Shown: piece after piece, positions 57,214-64,000 of the stretch
How positions within the stretch are numbered: the stretch's first letter is position 1
Layout: every line of letters starts with the position of its first letter
NCBI GenBank assembly: GCA_943332615.1
Contig: CALQQB010000008.1
Coordinates: 1 to 64,000 of the forward strand
Direction of reading: 5' to 3'
Length of the DNA stretch: 64,000 nt
DNA from: Phenylobacterium deserti
Lineage (GTDB): Bacteria > Pseudomonadota > Alphaproteobacteria > Caulobacterales > Caulobacteraceae
Made by a program: the position numbers and the translations under genes
The notes under the pieces: model-generated
What the model saw: only the letters and a program-made list of their open reading frames with translations
Told to the model about the DNA's origin: nothing
Database searches by the model: none

Positions 57214-57927
57214 TCAACCGGACGGGGCGTCGCGCCACGGCCTGCGGTCGGCCAGGACCACGCGATCGGTCGAGATGGCGCAGTCGTAGGCCAGCACCTC
57301 GACGCCCGCCTCCGTCGCCGCGGTCAGGCCTTTGGCATAGGCCGGGTCCAGTTCGGCGCAGGCGGCGAAGGCCTCGCAATCCATCCGCTGGATCACGAAA
57401 AGCATCACGGCCCGCTGGCCCGCCTCGACCATGGCGGTGAGCTCTCGCAGGTGCTTCAGCGAGCGGGCCGCCACGCAGTCGGGGAACTCGGCGAGCGTGC
57501 CTGTGCGGCGAAGGTGGCAGTTCTTGACCTCCAGCCAGCAGGGCGACCGCTCGGGGTGCTCCAGCAGGAAGTCCACGCGCGAATTAACGCCGTAGCGGAC
57601 TTCGCGCCGGTGGGTGGCGTAACCGGCGAGCTCGGGAATGGCGTCGGTGGCCAAGGCTTCGGCGACGATGCGGTTGGGGTGCAGGGTGTTGATCCCCACC
57701 AGTCCGCCATCGACTTCCACCAGTTCCAACGTGTGGGCCAGCTTGCGCTTCGGATCGTCGGAGCGGGAGACCCAGGCGATCAGGCCCGGCGTGTTCAGGC
57801 CCAGCATCGCGCCGGGGTTGGGGCAGTGGGCGGTGATCTCGCGCCCGTCGTCCAGCACCACGTCGGCGAAGAAGCGTTTGTAGCGGCTGACCAGCGTGCC
57901 GCGCGCCAGCGGGGTGGGAAAGTCCAT
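57214..57927 (-). CDS. sfsA: DNA/RNA nuclease SfsA
   Basis: A 237-residue protein of the SfsA family: [19 protein letters not shown] at the start, [35 protein letters not shown] with [11 protein letters not shown] (the nuclease-like core) and [16 protein letters not shown]. In E. coli SfsA binds nucleic acid and affects mal gene expression; nuclease activity has been proposed. ATG 57927 is preceded by GAGG, and the family consensus begins there, so it is preferred to an ATG 36 bases upstream. It sits just before map. Confidence 0.94.
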   Translation of the reverse strand: MDFPTPLARGTLVSRYKRFFADVVLDDGREITAHCPNPGAMLGLNTPGLIAWVSRSDDPKRKLAHTLELVEVDGGLVGINTLHPNRIVAEALATDAIPELAGYATHRREVRYGVNSRVDFLLEHPERSPCWLEVKNCHLRRTGTLAEFPDCVAARSLKHLRELTAMVEAGQRAVMLFVIQRMDCEAFAACAELDPAYAKGLTAATEAGVEVLAYDCAISTDRVVLADRRPWRDAPSG

Positions 57928-58035
57928 CGACGCCTCAAGGGATGAGCGAATCCATTGCGTCATCGGCTATCACAGGCGGAGGGAACTGGGGCATCCTGGG
58001 CGTAGAGCCCTGGCGCCGAGCGGAGAAGAAGCCTT

Positions 58036-58866
58036 ATGCCGAAGATCAAGGACCTGGGGCTGGTCGCCATGCCGACCACGACCGCCCCGGCAAAGACCGC
58101 TGTCGCGCCAGCCGACGACCGTGTCACCTGCGCCGTGCTGATCATCGGCGACGAGATCCTCAGCGGCCGGACCCAGGACACCAACCTGCGCGACATCGCC
58201 CGGTACCTGGGCGTGATCGGCGTTGACCTTGTCGAGGCGCGCACGGTCCCGGACGTGATGAAGGAGATCGTCGACGCGCTCAACGCGCTGCGTCGCCGCT
58301 ACGACTACGTCATCACCACGGGCGGTATCGGGCCGACCCATGACGACATTACCGCTGACGCCGTGGCGAAGGCGTTCAAGGTGAAGCTGCACGAGCACCC
58401 GGAAATCATCGCCATGATGGCCTCTCGCTGGGGCGGGGAGCTGAACGCAGCGCGGCGGCGCATGGCCCGCGTGCCGGTGGGCGGCGAGCTGGTGAAGAAC
58501 CCGGTGCAGGGCCCGCCCGGCTTCACGATCGGCAACGTCTTCACCCTGGCCGGCGTGCCGCAGATCATGCGCGGCATGCTGGAGGACGTAGGCCCTCGGA
58601 TGCGCGGCGGCCGGCCGACGGTGTCGAGGACGGTGCGGGTCGAGGGCTCCGGCGAGGGCGTCATCGCGGCGCCCCTCGAGGCCGTGGCCAAGGCCCATCC
58701 GGACATGTCCCTGGGCAGCTATCCGTTCTTTGGCGATGGCAAGTACGGTTCGAACCTCGTGCTGCGCAGCCGCGATCCGGCGCAACTCGGCGGGGTGGTT
58801 CAGGAACTGATCGCCGCCTTGAAGGGCGCGGGCATCGACAATGTGCGTGAGGTGGACGTAGCCTGA
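58036..58866 (+). CDS. MoCF-domain protein (CinA N-terminal-like)
   Basis: A 276-residue cytosolic protein with a MoaB/MogA-type molybdopterin-binding domain: AVLIIGDEILSGRTQDTN, VDLVEARTVPD and YDYVITTGGIGPTHDDITAD. These match the N-terminal half of CinA, but the C-terminal amidase half of full CinA is missing, as in the stand-alone family. A 28-residue extension (MPTTTAPAKTAVAPADD) precedes the domain. GGAGAAG lies 7 bases before the ATG. A role in molybdenum cofactor or nucleotide handling is possible but unproven. Confidence 0.9.
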   Translation: MPKIKDLGLVAMPTTTAPAKTAVAPADDRVTCAVLIIGDEILSGRTQDTNLRDIARYLGVIGVDLVEARTVPDVMKEIVDALNALRRRYDYVITTGGIGPTHDDITADAVAKAFKVKLHEHPEIIAMMASRWGGELNAARRRMARVPVGGELVKNPVQGPPGFTIGNVFTLAGVPQIMRGMLEDVGPRMRGGRPTVSRTVRVEGSGEGVIAAPLEAVAKAHPDMSLGSYPFFGDGKYGSNLVLRSRDPAQLGGVVQELIAALKGAGIDNVREVDVA

Positions 58867-58894
58867 GGCCACAGATTTCCGAGGAGCGTTGCTG

Positions 58895-59155
58895 ATGATC
58901 TCCCTGGTGTTCGTGGCCGCCCTGCTGGCTGCCGCCCCCGCCGCCGCGCCGGCCGGGACCACGACCGTCGCCCCGATGAAGGCCGACAAAGCCAAGCCGG
59001 GCCCCAATGAGGTGGTCTGCCGGAAGGAGCCGGTGCTCGGCAGCCGGATGAAGAGCCGTATCTGCATGACCCAGGGCGAGTGGGACGCGCGGCAGGCCCA
59101 GGACCGCGACGACCTGAACCGGGCCCAGACCCAGGTCCCGCAAAAGGCCAGCTGA
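58895..59155 (+). CDS. Small secreted protein of unknown function
   Basis: An 86-residue protein with a signal peptide (ISLVFVAALLAAAPAAAPA) and a short charged mature part containing two cysteines (NEVVCRKEPVLGSRMKSRIC) and MTQGEWDARQAQDRDDLNR. The pattern VCRxEPVLGSRMKxRxC followed by TQxEWDxRQ recurs in small periplasmic proteins of Caulobacteraceae and sphingomonads of unknown function. GAGGAG precedes the ATG, and the gene follows the MoCF-domain gene by 28 bases. Confidence 0.78.
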   Translation: MISLVFVAALLAAAPAAAPAGTTTVAPMKADKAKPGPNEVVCRKEPVLGSRMKSRICMTQGEWDARQAQDRDDLNRAQTQVPQKAS

Positions 59156-59214
59156 CCCAGCGGCCGCCCGCCGTCGCCACTGCCCGCCATCACCGAAAGT
59201 TCGGATCTTCCGCC

Positions 59215-59223
59215 TGTGGATAA
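59215..59223 (-). promoter_or_regulatory. DnaA-box-like site upstream of parA-like gene
   Basis: The nonamer TGTGGATAA is the exact reverse complement of the consensus DnaA box TTATCCACA. It lies in the 165-base intergenic region about 100 bases before the parA-like start. A TTAAC half-site, as in CtrA boxes, follows at 59232-59236. One isolated box can occur by chance; binding is inferred. Confidence 0.45.
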
Positions 59224-59320
59224 GGTGTGCGTTAACTTTGGGTAAGTTGTGCATTAGCCATTGCTAAGACAGGGACAGCGCAGAAAGCGCGTTGGAAACG
59301 GCCTTTTTGGGAGGGCGCAG

Positions 59321-60040
59321 TTGAAAACGCTCGCGGTGATGTCTCGCAAAGGTGGGGCCGGGAAGACCACGATGGCGGTCAACCTGACCCTGGCCGCCCG
59401 CGCCATGGGCGTGCGCGCGGTCCTGGCCGACGCCGACCCGATGCGCAGCGCCCATGAGGTGCTGAAGGGCCGCGAGGAGGCCGCCTCCCTGCTGTTCGAG
59501 ACCAGCGCCTCGAAGCTGTTCGCGCTCACCGAGGCCAGTCGCCGATCCGGCGTCGAACTTCTGATCATCGACACCCCTGCCGCGCCCGAGGCCGATGTGG
59601 CCGAGGCGGTCAGGGTGGCCGACCTGTGCCTGGCCGTGGCGCGGCCGACTTATCTCGACCTCGCCGCGGCGGTGCTGTCGGTGGCGGTGATCCATCGGCT
59701 CGGACGCGAGGGGCTGATCGTGCTGAACCAGTGCGCGTCGTCGCGCGCCGGCGTCGAGCCGCCCTCGGTGCTGAAGGCCTTCGACGCCCTGCGGTTCGCC
59801 AACCTGCCGGTCGCCCCCACCGCGATCCGGGCGCGGATGGTCTACCAGACCGCCTTCGCCCAGGGCCGCTCGGTGCTGGAGATCGATGGCAACGGCCAGG
59901 CGGCCGGTGAGATGCGCGATCTGTTCAGCCATGTCTGGCGGCGCCTCAACGGCGAGCGGCCGGCGGCCATGGCCAGCGCCAACGACGATCTCAGTCGCCG
60001 CGGCCCGCGTCTGGCGCTTTCGGCCTCTGCATCGGCCTGA
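59321..60040 (+). CDS. ParA-like P-loop ATPase
   Basis: A 239-residue MinD/ParA superfamily ATPase. The deviant Walker A is SRKGGAGKTTMAVNLTLAAR with the signature Lys, followed by VLADADPMRSAHEVL and Walker B LLIIDTPAAPEADVAEAV. The TTG start at 59321 has GGGAGGG 5 bases upstream and puts the P loop at residue 11, as in ParA proteins, so it is preferred to upstream starts. No parB or partition site adjoins it. It may position a chromosomal or envelope cargo rather than segregate DNA. The C-terminal 30 residues look disordered. Confidence 0.9.
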   Translation: MKTLAVMSRKGGAGKTTMAVNLTLAARAMGVRAVLADADPMRSAHEVLKGREEAASLLFETSASKLFALTEASRRSGVELLIIDTPAAPEADVAEAVRVADLCLAVARPTYLDLAAAVLSVAVIHRLGREGLIVLNQCASSRAGVEPPSVLKAFDALRFANLPVAPTAIRARMVYQTAFAQGRSVLEIDGNGQAAGEMRDLFSHVWRRLNGERPAAMASANDDLSRRGPRLALSASASA

Positions 60041-60048
60041 CCGACGTC

Positions 60049-60074
60049 CATTGACGAACGCACATTGACGAACG
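60049..60074. repeat. Direct repeat CATTGACGAACG upstream of SDR operon
   Basis: The 12-mer CATTGACGAACG occurs at 60049-60060 and again at 60063-60074, a period of 14 bases, about 50 bases before the SDR start. The spacing and location suit an operator or overlapping -35 elements (TTGACG), but a slippage duplication is equally possible. Confidence 0.6.
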
Positions 60075-60122
60075 TTGGGGCGCCCGCGACTAGTCGTCGC
60101 AAAACCGGGAGGACTTTTCACA

Positions 60123-60902
60123 ATGGCGTTCAACCCCTTCGACCTTACGGGCAAGGTCGCCCTGATCACCGGCGGCAACGGCGGCATTGGCCTGGGCATG
60201 GCCGAAGGCTTGGCCGCGGCCGGCGCCAAGGTGGCCATCTGGGGCCAGAACCCCGAGAAGAACGCCGCCGCCGAGGCCAAGCTCAAGACCTACGGCGTCG
60301 ATGTGCTGGTGCAGAAAGTCGATGTGAACTCGGAAGATGCCGTAGTGGCCGGCGTGGCTGAGGTGCTGAAGACCTTCGGCCGCCTGGACTTCTGCGCCGC
60401 CAACGCCGGGGTCGGCGGCGGGGCGCCCTTCGCCGAAATGACCACTGAGAAGTGGCGCCGCGTCACCACCGTGAACCTGGATGCCGTCTTCTGGACCTTC
60501 CGCGAGGCCGCCAAACACATGGTGGCGCGGGCGGAAGCTGGCGATCCCGGCGGTTCGCTGCTGGTGACATCCTCCACCTCGGCCATCCACGGCGCGCCGC
60601 GCAACCAGGCCTATGCGGCCACCAAGGGCGCGGTGCTGTCGCTGGTCCGGGGGCTGGCGGTGGAATACGCCCGATACGGCATTCGCGCCAACTCGGTGCT
60701 GCCGGGCTGGATCCGCTCGGACATGACCGCCGCAGCCCAGAAGTGGGACAAGTTCAACGACCAGGTGATAGGCCGAGTGCCCATGCGGCGCTGGGGCGAC
60801 CCGGAGGACTTCTCGGGCCTGGCGGTCTATCTCGCTTCTGACGCCTCGCGCTTCCACACCGGCGACGCCTTCGTCATCGATGGCGGCTACACGATCTACT
60901 AG
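60123..60902 (+). CDS. SDR family oxidoreductase
   Basis: A 259-residue short-chain dehydrogenase/reductase. The NAD(P)-binding glycine motif is TGGNGGIGLG at about residue 16, NAG appears in AANAGVGGG, and the catalytic Ser-Tyr-Lys set is in TSSTSAIHG and YAATKGAVLSL. GYTIY ends the protein. Lack of a basic residue after the glycine motif leans to NAD. GGAGG precedes the ATG. It heads an operon with a crotonase gene 10 bases downstream, suggesting beta-oxidation-like or aromatic/steroid acid metabolism. Confidence 0.93.
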   Translation: MAFNPFDLTGKVALITGGNGGIGLGMAEGLAAAGAKVAIWGQNPEKNAAAEAKLKTYGVDVLVQKVDVNSEDAVVAGVAEVLKTFGRLDFCAANAGVGGGAPFAEMTTEKWRRVTTVNLDAVFWTFREAAKHMVARAEAGDPGGSLLVTSSTSAIHGAPRNQAYAATKGAVLSLVRGLAVEYARYGIRANSVLPGWIRSDMTAAAQKWDKFNDQVIGRVPMRRWGDPEDFSGLAVYLASDASRFHTGDAFVIDGGYTIY

Positions 60903-60912
60903 GAGCGCCAAG

Positions 60913-61707
60913 ATGGCCGACCGTTACGCCCGCTACGAACGCCTGAAGTTCGAGCGGCCCGCGCCGGGTGTGCTGCGCATCGTGATGAGCAATCCGGGCA
61001 AGCTGAATGCCGCCGACGCCACGATGCACCGCGAACTGGCGGAGATCTGGCGCGACGTGGACGCCGACCCGGACACGCGCTGTGCGATCCTGACCGGGGA
61101 GGGGACGGCGTTCTCGGCCGGCGGCGACTTCGAGATGATCCAGGGGATCGTCGATGACTTCGAGATCCGTGCGCGGTCCATGCGCGAGGCCCGCGACATC
61201 GTCATGAACCTGATCGACTGCCAGACGCCGGTGATCAGCGCCATGCGCGGCGTGGCGGTGGGGGCGGGGCTGGTCTGCGGTCTGCTGGCGGATATCTCGA
61301 TCGCCACGCCCGAGTGCCGGATCATCGATGGCCATACGCGGCTGGGGGTGGCGGCTGGCGATCACGCGGCGATCATCTGGCCGCTGCTCTGCGGAATGGC
61401 GAAGGCCAAGTACTACCTGCTGACCTGCGATCCGCTGAACGGGGCGGAGGCCGAGCGGATCGGTCTGATCTCGCTGGTGGCCGCGGACGCCGACCTCGAC
61501 GCCAAGGCGCTGGAGGTGGCGAGCAAGCTGGCGAACGGCGCGCCTCGGGCCATCGCCTGGACCAAGCACGCCTTGAACCACTGGCTGCGCTCGGCGGGCC
61601 CGGCGTTCGATGCGTCGCTGGCGCTGGAGTTCCTGGCGTTCACCGGCCCTGAGGCGGCGGAGGGGCTGGCGTCCCACCGCGAGAAACGGAAGCCGAAGTT
61701 CGTCTGA
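60913..61707 (+). CDS. Enoyl-CoA hydratase/isomerase family protein
   Basis: A 264-residue crotonase-fold enzyme. The first oxyanion-hole segment is FSAGGDFEMI, the second AMRGVAVGAGLVCGLLADI. The usual catalytic Glu region reads HTRLGVAAGDHAAIIWPLL, with Asp-His where classical hydratases have Glu, so the reaction may differ from plain hydration. AGGAG lies 8 bases before the ATG. It is co-transcribed with the SDR gene. The acyl-CoA substrate cannot be predicted. Confidence 0.9.
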   Translation: MADRYARYERLKFERPAPGVLRIVMSNPGKLNAADATMHRELAEIWRDVDADPDTRCAILTGEGTAFSAGGDFEMIQGIVDDFEIRARSMREARDIVMNLIDCQTPVISAMRGVAVGAGLVCGLLADISIATPECRIIDGHTRLGVAAGDHAAIIWPLLCGMAKAKYYLLTCDPLNGAEAERIGLISLVAADADLDAKALEVASKLANGAPRAIAWTKHALNHWLRSAGPAFDASLALEFLAFTGPEAAEGLASHREKRKPKFV

Positions 61708-61713
61708 TCCGAC

Positions 61714-62478
61714 TCAGGCCGCGCGCGGTGCGGTCCGGCGCAGCAACAGCAGCGCGATCATGGCGAACGCCGGGAAGGCCAGGCCTCCGGGCGCTGGGAA
61801 CCACCACCAGCCGGCGCTGAGATCGAAGGTTCCGACGCCGGCGGCGAGGGCGGCGGCCAGCGCCATATTGGGCAGGCCGTGCCCGGCCGCCGCCGCCCAC
61901 CACGTCCCGGCCCGCAGCTGCAGGTGTGTCAGCAACAGCCTATAGACGACGCAGCTCGCGACGAAGGCCAGCAGCATGGCCGGCGGCGCGGTTTCCAGTT
62001 CTGGGAACAGGCCGACCTTCAGGAAGGCCGGGATCAGGTGCCAGGCAGCCCAGATCAGGCCCAGAACCGGAATGCCGGCGCGCCGTCCGAAGGCCGCCGT
62101 CGCCAGCGCCACCCCGCCACCTGCCCAGCCCAATTCCTCGAGCACGCTCGTCAGGGCGACCGCGCCCACCGACTGGGCGATCCCTTGCGGCGCGGCGGGC
62201 GGCGTCCCGAAGGCGGCGACGCCGGTCATGAACGCCACGGCCAGCGCCAGGCCGGCGACGGCCAGGGTGACGCCGGCCGCCAGGGGGACGCCTGACCAGC
62301 GCGCCTGTCCCCGCTCGCCGAGGCCCCGATTGAGGAGCAGCCCCGCCACGGCGGGGCTGAGGATCAGGGCCAGCTTGCCCAGGTCGCCGATCCGCGGGTC
62401 GTCCAGGGCCATCAGGCCGCCTGGAACCCCCAGCACGACCAGCGCGAAGACGGCGAATTTCCACCGCGCGGCGTTCAT
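61714..62478 (-). CDS. CPBP family intramembrane metalloprotease
   Basis: A 254-residue membrane protein with about seven helices and the three CPBP (Rce1-like) motifs: EELGWAGGG, where the usual Arg (EELGWRG) is Ala, IWAAWHLIPAF with the second-motif His, and HGLPNMAL with HxxxN. The family includes prenyl-protein proteases and bacteriocin-immunity proteins. The Arg-to-Ala change leaves the likely catalytic Glu pair and His residues intact. It converges on the crotonase gene with a 6-base gap. Confidence 0.87.
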   Translation of the reverse strand: MNAARWKFAVFALVVLGVPGGLMALDDPRIGDLGKLALILSPAVAGLLLNRGLGERGQARWSGVPLAAGVTLAVAGLALAVAFMTGVAAFGTPPAAPQGIAQSVGAVALTSVLEELGWAGGGVALATAAFGRRAGIPVLGLIWAAWHLIPAFLKVGLFPELETAPPAMLLAFVASCVVYRLLLTHLQLRAGTWWAAAAGHGLPNMALAAALAAGVGTFDLSAGWWWFPAPGGLAFPAFAMIALLLLRRTAPRAA

Positions 62479-62535
62479 CGCGACCCCCTGACCTGGGCGG
62501 AGTTGTGCATGCCGTGGGCCATGGCGCCAGCCCCT

Positions 62536-63378
62536 CTAATCGGTGAACACCACGGTCTTGCGTCCGTTCAGCAGCACCCGGTCCTCGACGTGCCAGCGCA
62601 CCGCGCGGGCCAGCACGCGGCGTTCGATATCGCGGCCCTTGCGGACCAATGCGGCGGGGGTGTCGCGGTGGCTGATGCGCTCCACGTCCTGCTCGATGAT
62701 CGGACCCTCGTCGAGGTCGGCGGTGACGTAATGGGCGGTGGCGCCGATCACCTTCACACCCCGGCCGTGGGCCTGGTGATAGGGCCGCGCGCCCTTGAAG
62801 CCCGGCAGGAACGAGTGGTGGATATTGATGCAGCGCCCCGCCAGCGCGCCGGCCAGGTCGCCGCTGAGCACCTGCATGTAGCGGGCGAGCACCACGAGTT
62901 CGGTTCCGGTCTCCTCGACGAGGCGGAGAAGTTGCGCCTCCTGATCGGCCTTGGTCTCCGGCGTGACGGCCAGGTGATGGAAGGCGATGCCTTGCAGATC
63001 GGTGTGCGGGAAGGTCGAAGCTGGATGGTTGGAGACCACGGCGGTGATGTCCATCGCCAGCTCGCCCTGCCGCCAGCGCCAGATCAGGTCGGCGAGGCAG
63101 TGGTCGGCCTGGGAGGCCAGGATCATCACCCGGCGCCGTTCGCGACGTCCGCGCAGGGTCCAGGTCCCCGCATAGCTCTCGGCCAGCGGCTGAAAGGCGG
63201 CGCGCCAGGCGGCGGCGGCGTCAACGCCAGGGTCGAACACCACGCGCATGAAGAATCGCCCAGTCTCCTGGTCATTGTACTGCTGGGCGTCGAGGATGTT
63301 GGCGCCGCGCTCGAACAGCAGGGCCGAGACGCGGGCCACGATGCCGGGTCGGTCGTCGCAGGAAAGGGTGAGGATCAT
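62536..63378 (-). CDS. purU: Formyltetrahydrofolate deformylase
   Basis: A 280-residue enzyme that hydrolyses 10-formyl-THF to formate and THF, balancing one-carbon pools and supplying formate for purine synthesis by PurT. The N-terminal ACT domain ([19 protein letters not shown]) is followed by the formyltransferase fold with [38 protein letters not shown] and [15 protein letters not shown], holding the catalytic Asn/His/Asp set. Length and motifs are standard. Confidence 0.96.
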   Translation of the reverse strand: MILTLSCDDRPGIVARVSALLFERGANILDAQQYNDQETGRFFMRVVFDPGVDAAAAWRAAFQPLAESYAGTWTLRGRRERRRVMILASQADHCLADLIWRWRQGELAMDITAVVSNHPASTFPHTDLQGIAFHHLAVTPETKADQEAQLLRLVEETGTELVVLARYMQVLSGDLAGALAGRCINIHHSFLPGFKGARPYHQAHGRGVKVIGATAHYVTADLDEGPIIEQDVERISHRDTPAALVRKGRDIERRVLARAVRWHVEDRVLLNGRKTVVFTD

Positions 63379-63423
63379 CGCCGCCTGCCGTGGCAGGCCG
63401 ACCCTGGGGCGGTCAAGTCGCCG

Positions 63424-63527
63424 CTAGAGCCCCATTTCGAATGAATCGAAACGGGGCTCTAGAGTCTTTGCTTGGTCGATCTTCCTGCTCGGCTGATTTG
63501 ATCCAAGTCAGCCGGGAAACGCTCTAG
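63424..63527. repeat. CTAGAGC-bounded double palindrome element
   Basis: The segment begins CTAGAGC and ends GCTCTAG. Inside, 63424-63462 forms a 17-pair stem with one G-T wobble (CTAGAGCCCCATTTCGA against TCGAAACGGGGCTCTAG, loop of five), and 63489-63513 forms a 10-pair stem (CGGCTGATTT / AAGTCAGCCG, loop GATCC). The emfourin stop codon TAG at 63524-63526 lies within the right terminus. It resembles REP/MITE-like palindromic repeats of alphaproteobacteria and could also terminate transcription. Confidence 0.7.
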
Positions 63528-63811
63528 TTGAACTCGTCGGTGACGGCGCTGGAGAGGATGGCGGGGACCTCGCTCTCCGGCGCCTCCACGGTCTGCGGCC
63601 CTGATGCGGTCTGCCGCGTGATGCGGTAGCGGAAGCCGTGTGGGTTCCTGGAATCCGGCGGACTGCCGCCCCCTTCGAACAGCTTGTCCACAACGTCCTT
63701 GTCCGCCGCCGAGAGGTCGGAGAGCGGAAGCTTGCCGTGGCTCCGCAGCCGCGAGCCCGGGAGGCCGAAGCCGCCAAGGCCACCGATGCGTTCGATCGTC
63801 AAAAGGTCCAT
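63524..63811 (-). CDS. Emfourin-type protease inhibitor
   Basis: A 95-residue protein of the protealysin-inhibitor emfourin type: IERIGGLGGFGLPGSRLRSH at the start (the RxGGFxG element of emfourin), LPLSDLSAADKDVVDKLFEG in the middle, and RYRITRQTASGPQTVEAPES near the end. No signal peptide is present, as for emfourin. It lies 39 bases downstream of an M4 peptidase gene on the same strand, the classical protease-inhibitor operon order, which supports the call. Similarity is by pattern, not by alignment. Confidence 0.78.
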   Translation of the reverse strand: MDLLTIERIGGLGGFGLPGSRLRSHGKLPLSDLSAADKDVVDKLFEGGGSPPDSRNPHGFRYRITRQTASGPQTVEAPESEVPAILSSAVTDEFN

Positions 63812-63850
63812 CGCTCACCGCCCGTCGCCACGAATGTGGGACTGGAACTC

Positions 63851-64000
63851 CTAGAGACCAACCTGTTTCCACGCCGCGTCGATGGCGTTGATGACTTTGG
63901 TGTCGCCTGGATAGAGGCTCTTGGAGGCGTCCCGGGTGCGCTTGGCGAACGTCGACATCTTCATGTTCGGGCTCTTGCCGGCGGTCATCGCCCGATACCA
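63851..64000 (-). CDS. M4 family metallopeptidase, C-terminal end (partial)
   Basis: Only the last 49 codons lie in the window; the 5' part continues past position 64000. The visible end reads WYRAMTAGKSPNMKMSTFA, then RDASKSLYPGDTKVINAID and AWKQVGL before TAG. This matches the C-terminal helices of thermolysin/protealysin-like M4 enzymes (WYRALT...FA.AR..T...A..LYG....V..AW..VG). The emfourin-type gene just downstream supports a protealysin-like protease. The zinc site itself is outside the window. Confidence 0.75.
   Translation of the reverse strand, partial: WYRAMTAGKSPNMKMSTFAKRTRDASKSLYPGDTKVINAIDAAWKQVGL

Noticed and set aside
59215-60040. Chromosome or plasmid partition locus
   Set aside because: No parB, no parS-like palindrome and no replication initiator gene next to the ParA-like ATPase.

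Overview
The window is high-GC chromosomal DNA from an alphaproteobacterium, most likely of the family Caulobacteraceae (Phenylobacterium or Caulobacter type). This is inferred from gene content: a DUF1476/F1-ATPase zeta-type protein, large TonB-dependent receptors, Spinster-like MFS permeases, PAS-rich soluble hybrid histidine kinases, and palindromic intergenic repeats of alphaproteobacterial style. No rRNA, tRNA, CRISPR array, transposase or integrase was recognised. The high GC content produces very long antisense open frames, which were discarded.

Layout. 1-6.6 kb: purine genes purS-purC and purB, a zeta-type ATPase inhibitor, a YjbR-like gene whose expected ATG reads ATA, and a TonB receptor. 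6.7-12.9 kb: two Spinster-like MFS permeases around a class III CoA-transferase, then a GST gene overlapping a DUF1697 gene. 13-19.8 kb: a signalling block with a six-PAS hybrid kinase, the collapsed remnant of another hybrid kinase, a two-PAS hybrid kinase and an overlapping single-domain response regulator. 19.9-23.5 kb: small envelope proteins, including a SPOR protein and an overlapping inner-membrane/lipoprotein pair that resembles a phage spanin pair. 23.7-31.3 kb: a second TonB receptor, a [14 protein letters not shown] secreted protein, a class C beta-lactamase-like hydrolase, a sulfatase pseudogene and a DctA-like symporter. 31.3-34.5 kb: a receiver protein, a probable PAS fragment, EthD and glycine-rich proteins, and a hybrid kinase pseudogene with two in-frame TAG codons. 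34.5-42.5 kb: an M28 peptidase and a copper locus (copA-copB-copC-copD, a divergent PepSY gene, and a broken copper P-type ATPase). 42.5-47 kb: four consecutive [14 protein letters not shown] paralogs. 47-64 kb: a retropepsin-like/GH84 pair, RadC-like protein, an M1 peptidase-ABC permease fusion with its ATPase, TPR protein, map, sfsA, a MoCF-domain protein, a ParA-like ATPase behind a DnaA-box-like site, an SDR/crotonase operon, CPBP protease, purU, and an emfourin gene downstream of an M4 peptidase that runs off the window.

Two themes stand out. First, there is active gene decay: hybrid kinases, the copper ATPase and a sulfatase are eroded by internal deletions, frameshifts and nonsense codons. 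Second, a little-characterised secreted family is expanded, with four copies in tandem and one elsewhere. The best candidates for undescribed biology are this paralog array, the spanin-like pair, and the coupled GH84/aspartyl-protease pair. No complete new defence or mobile system was recognised.
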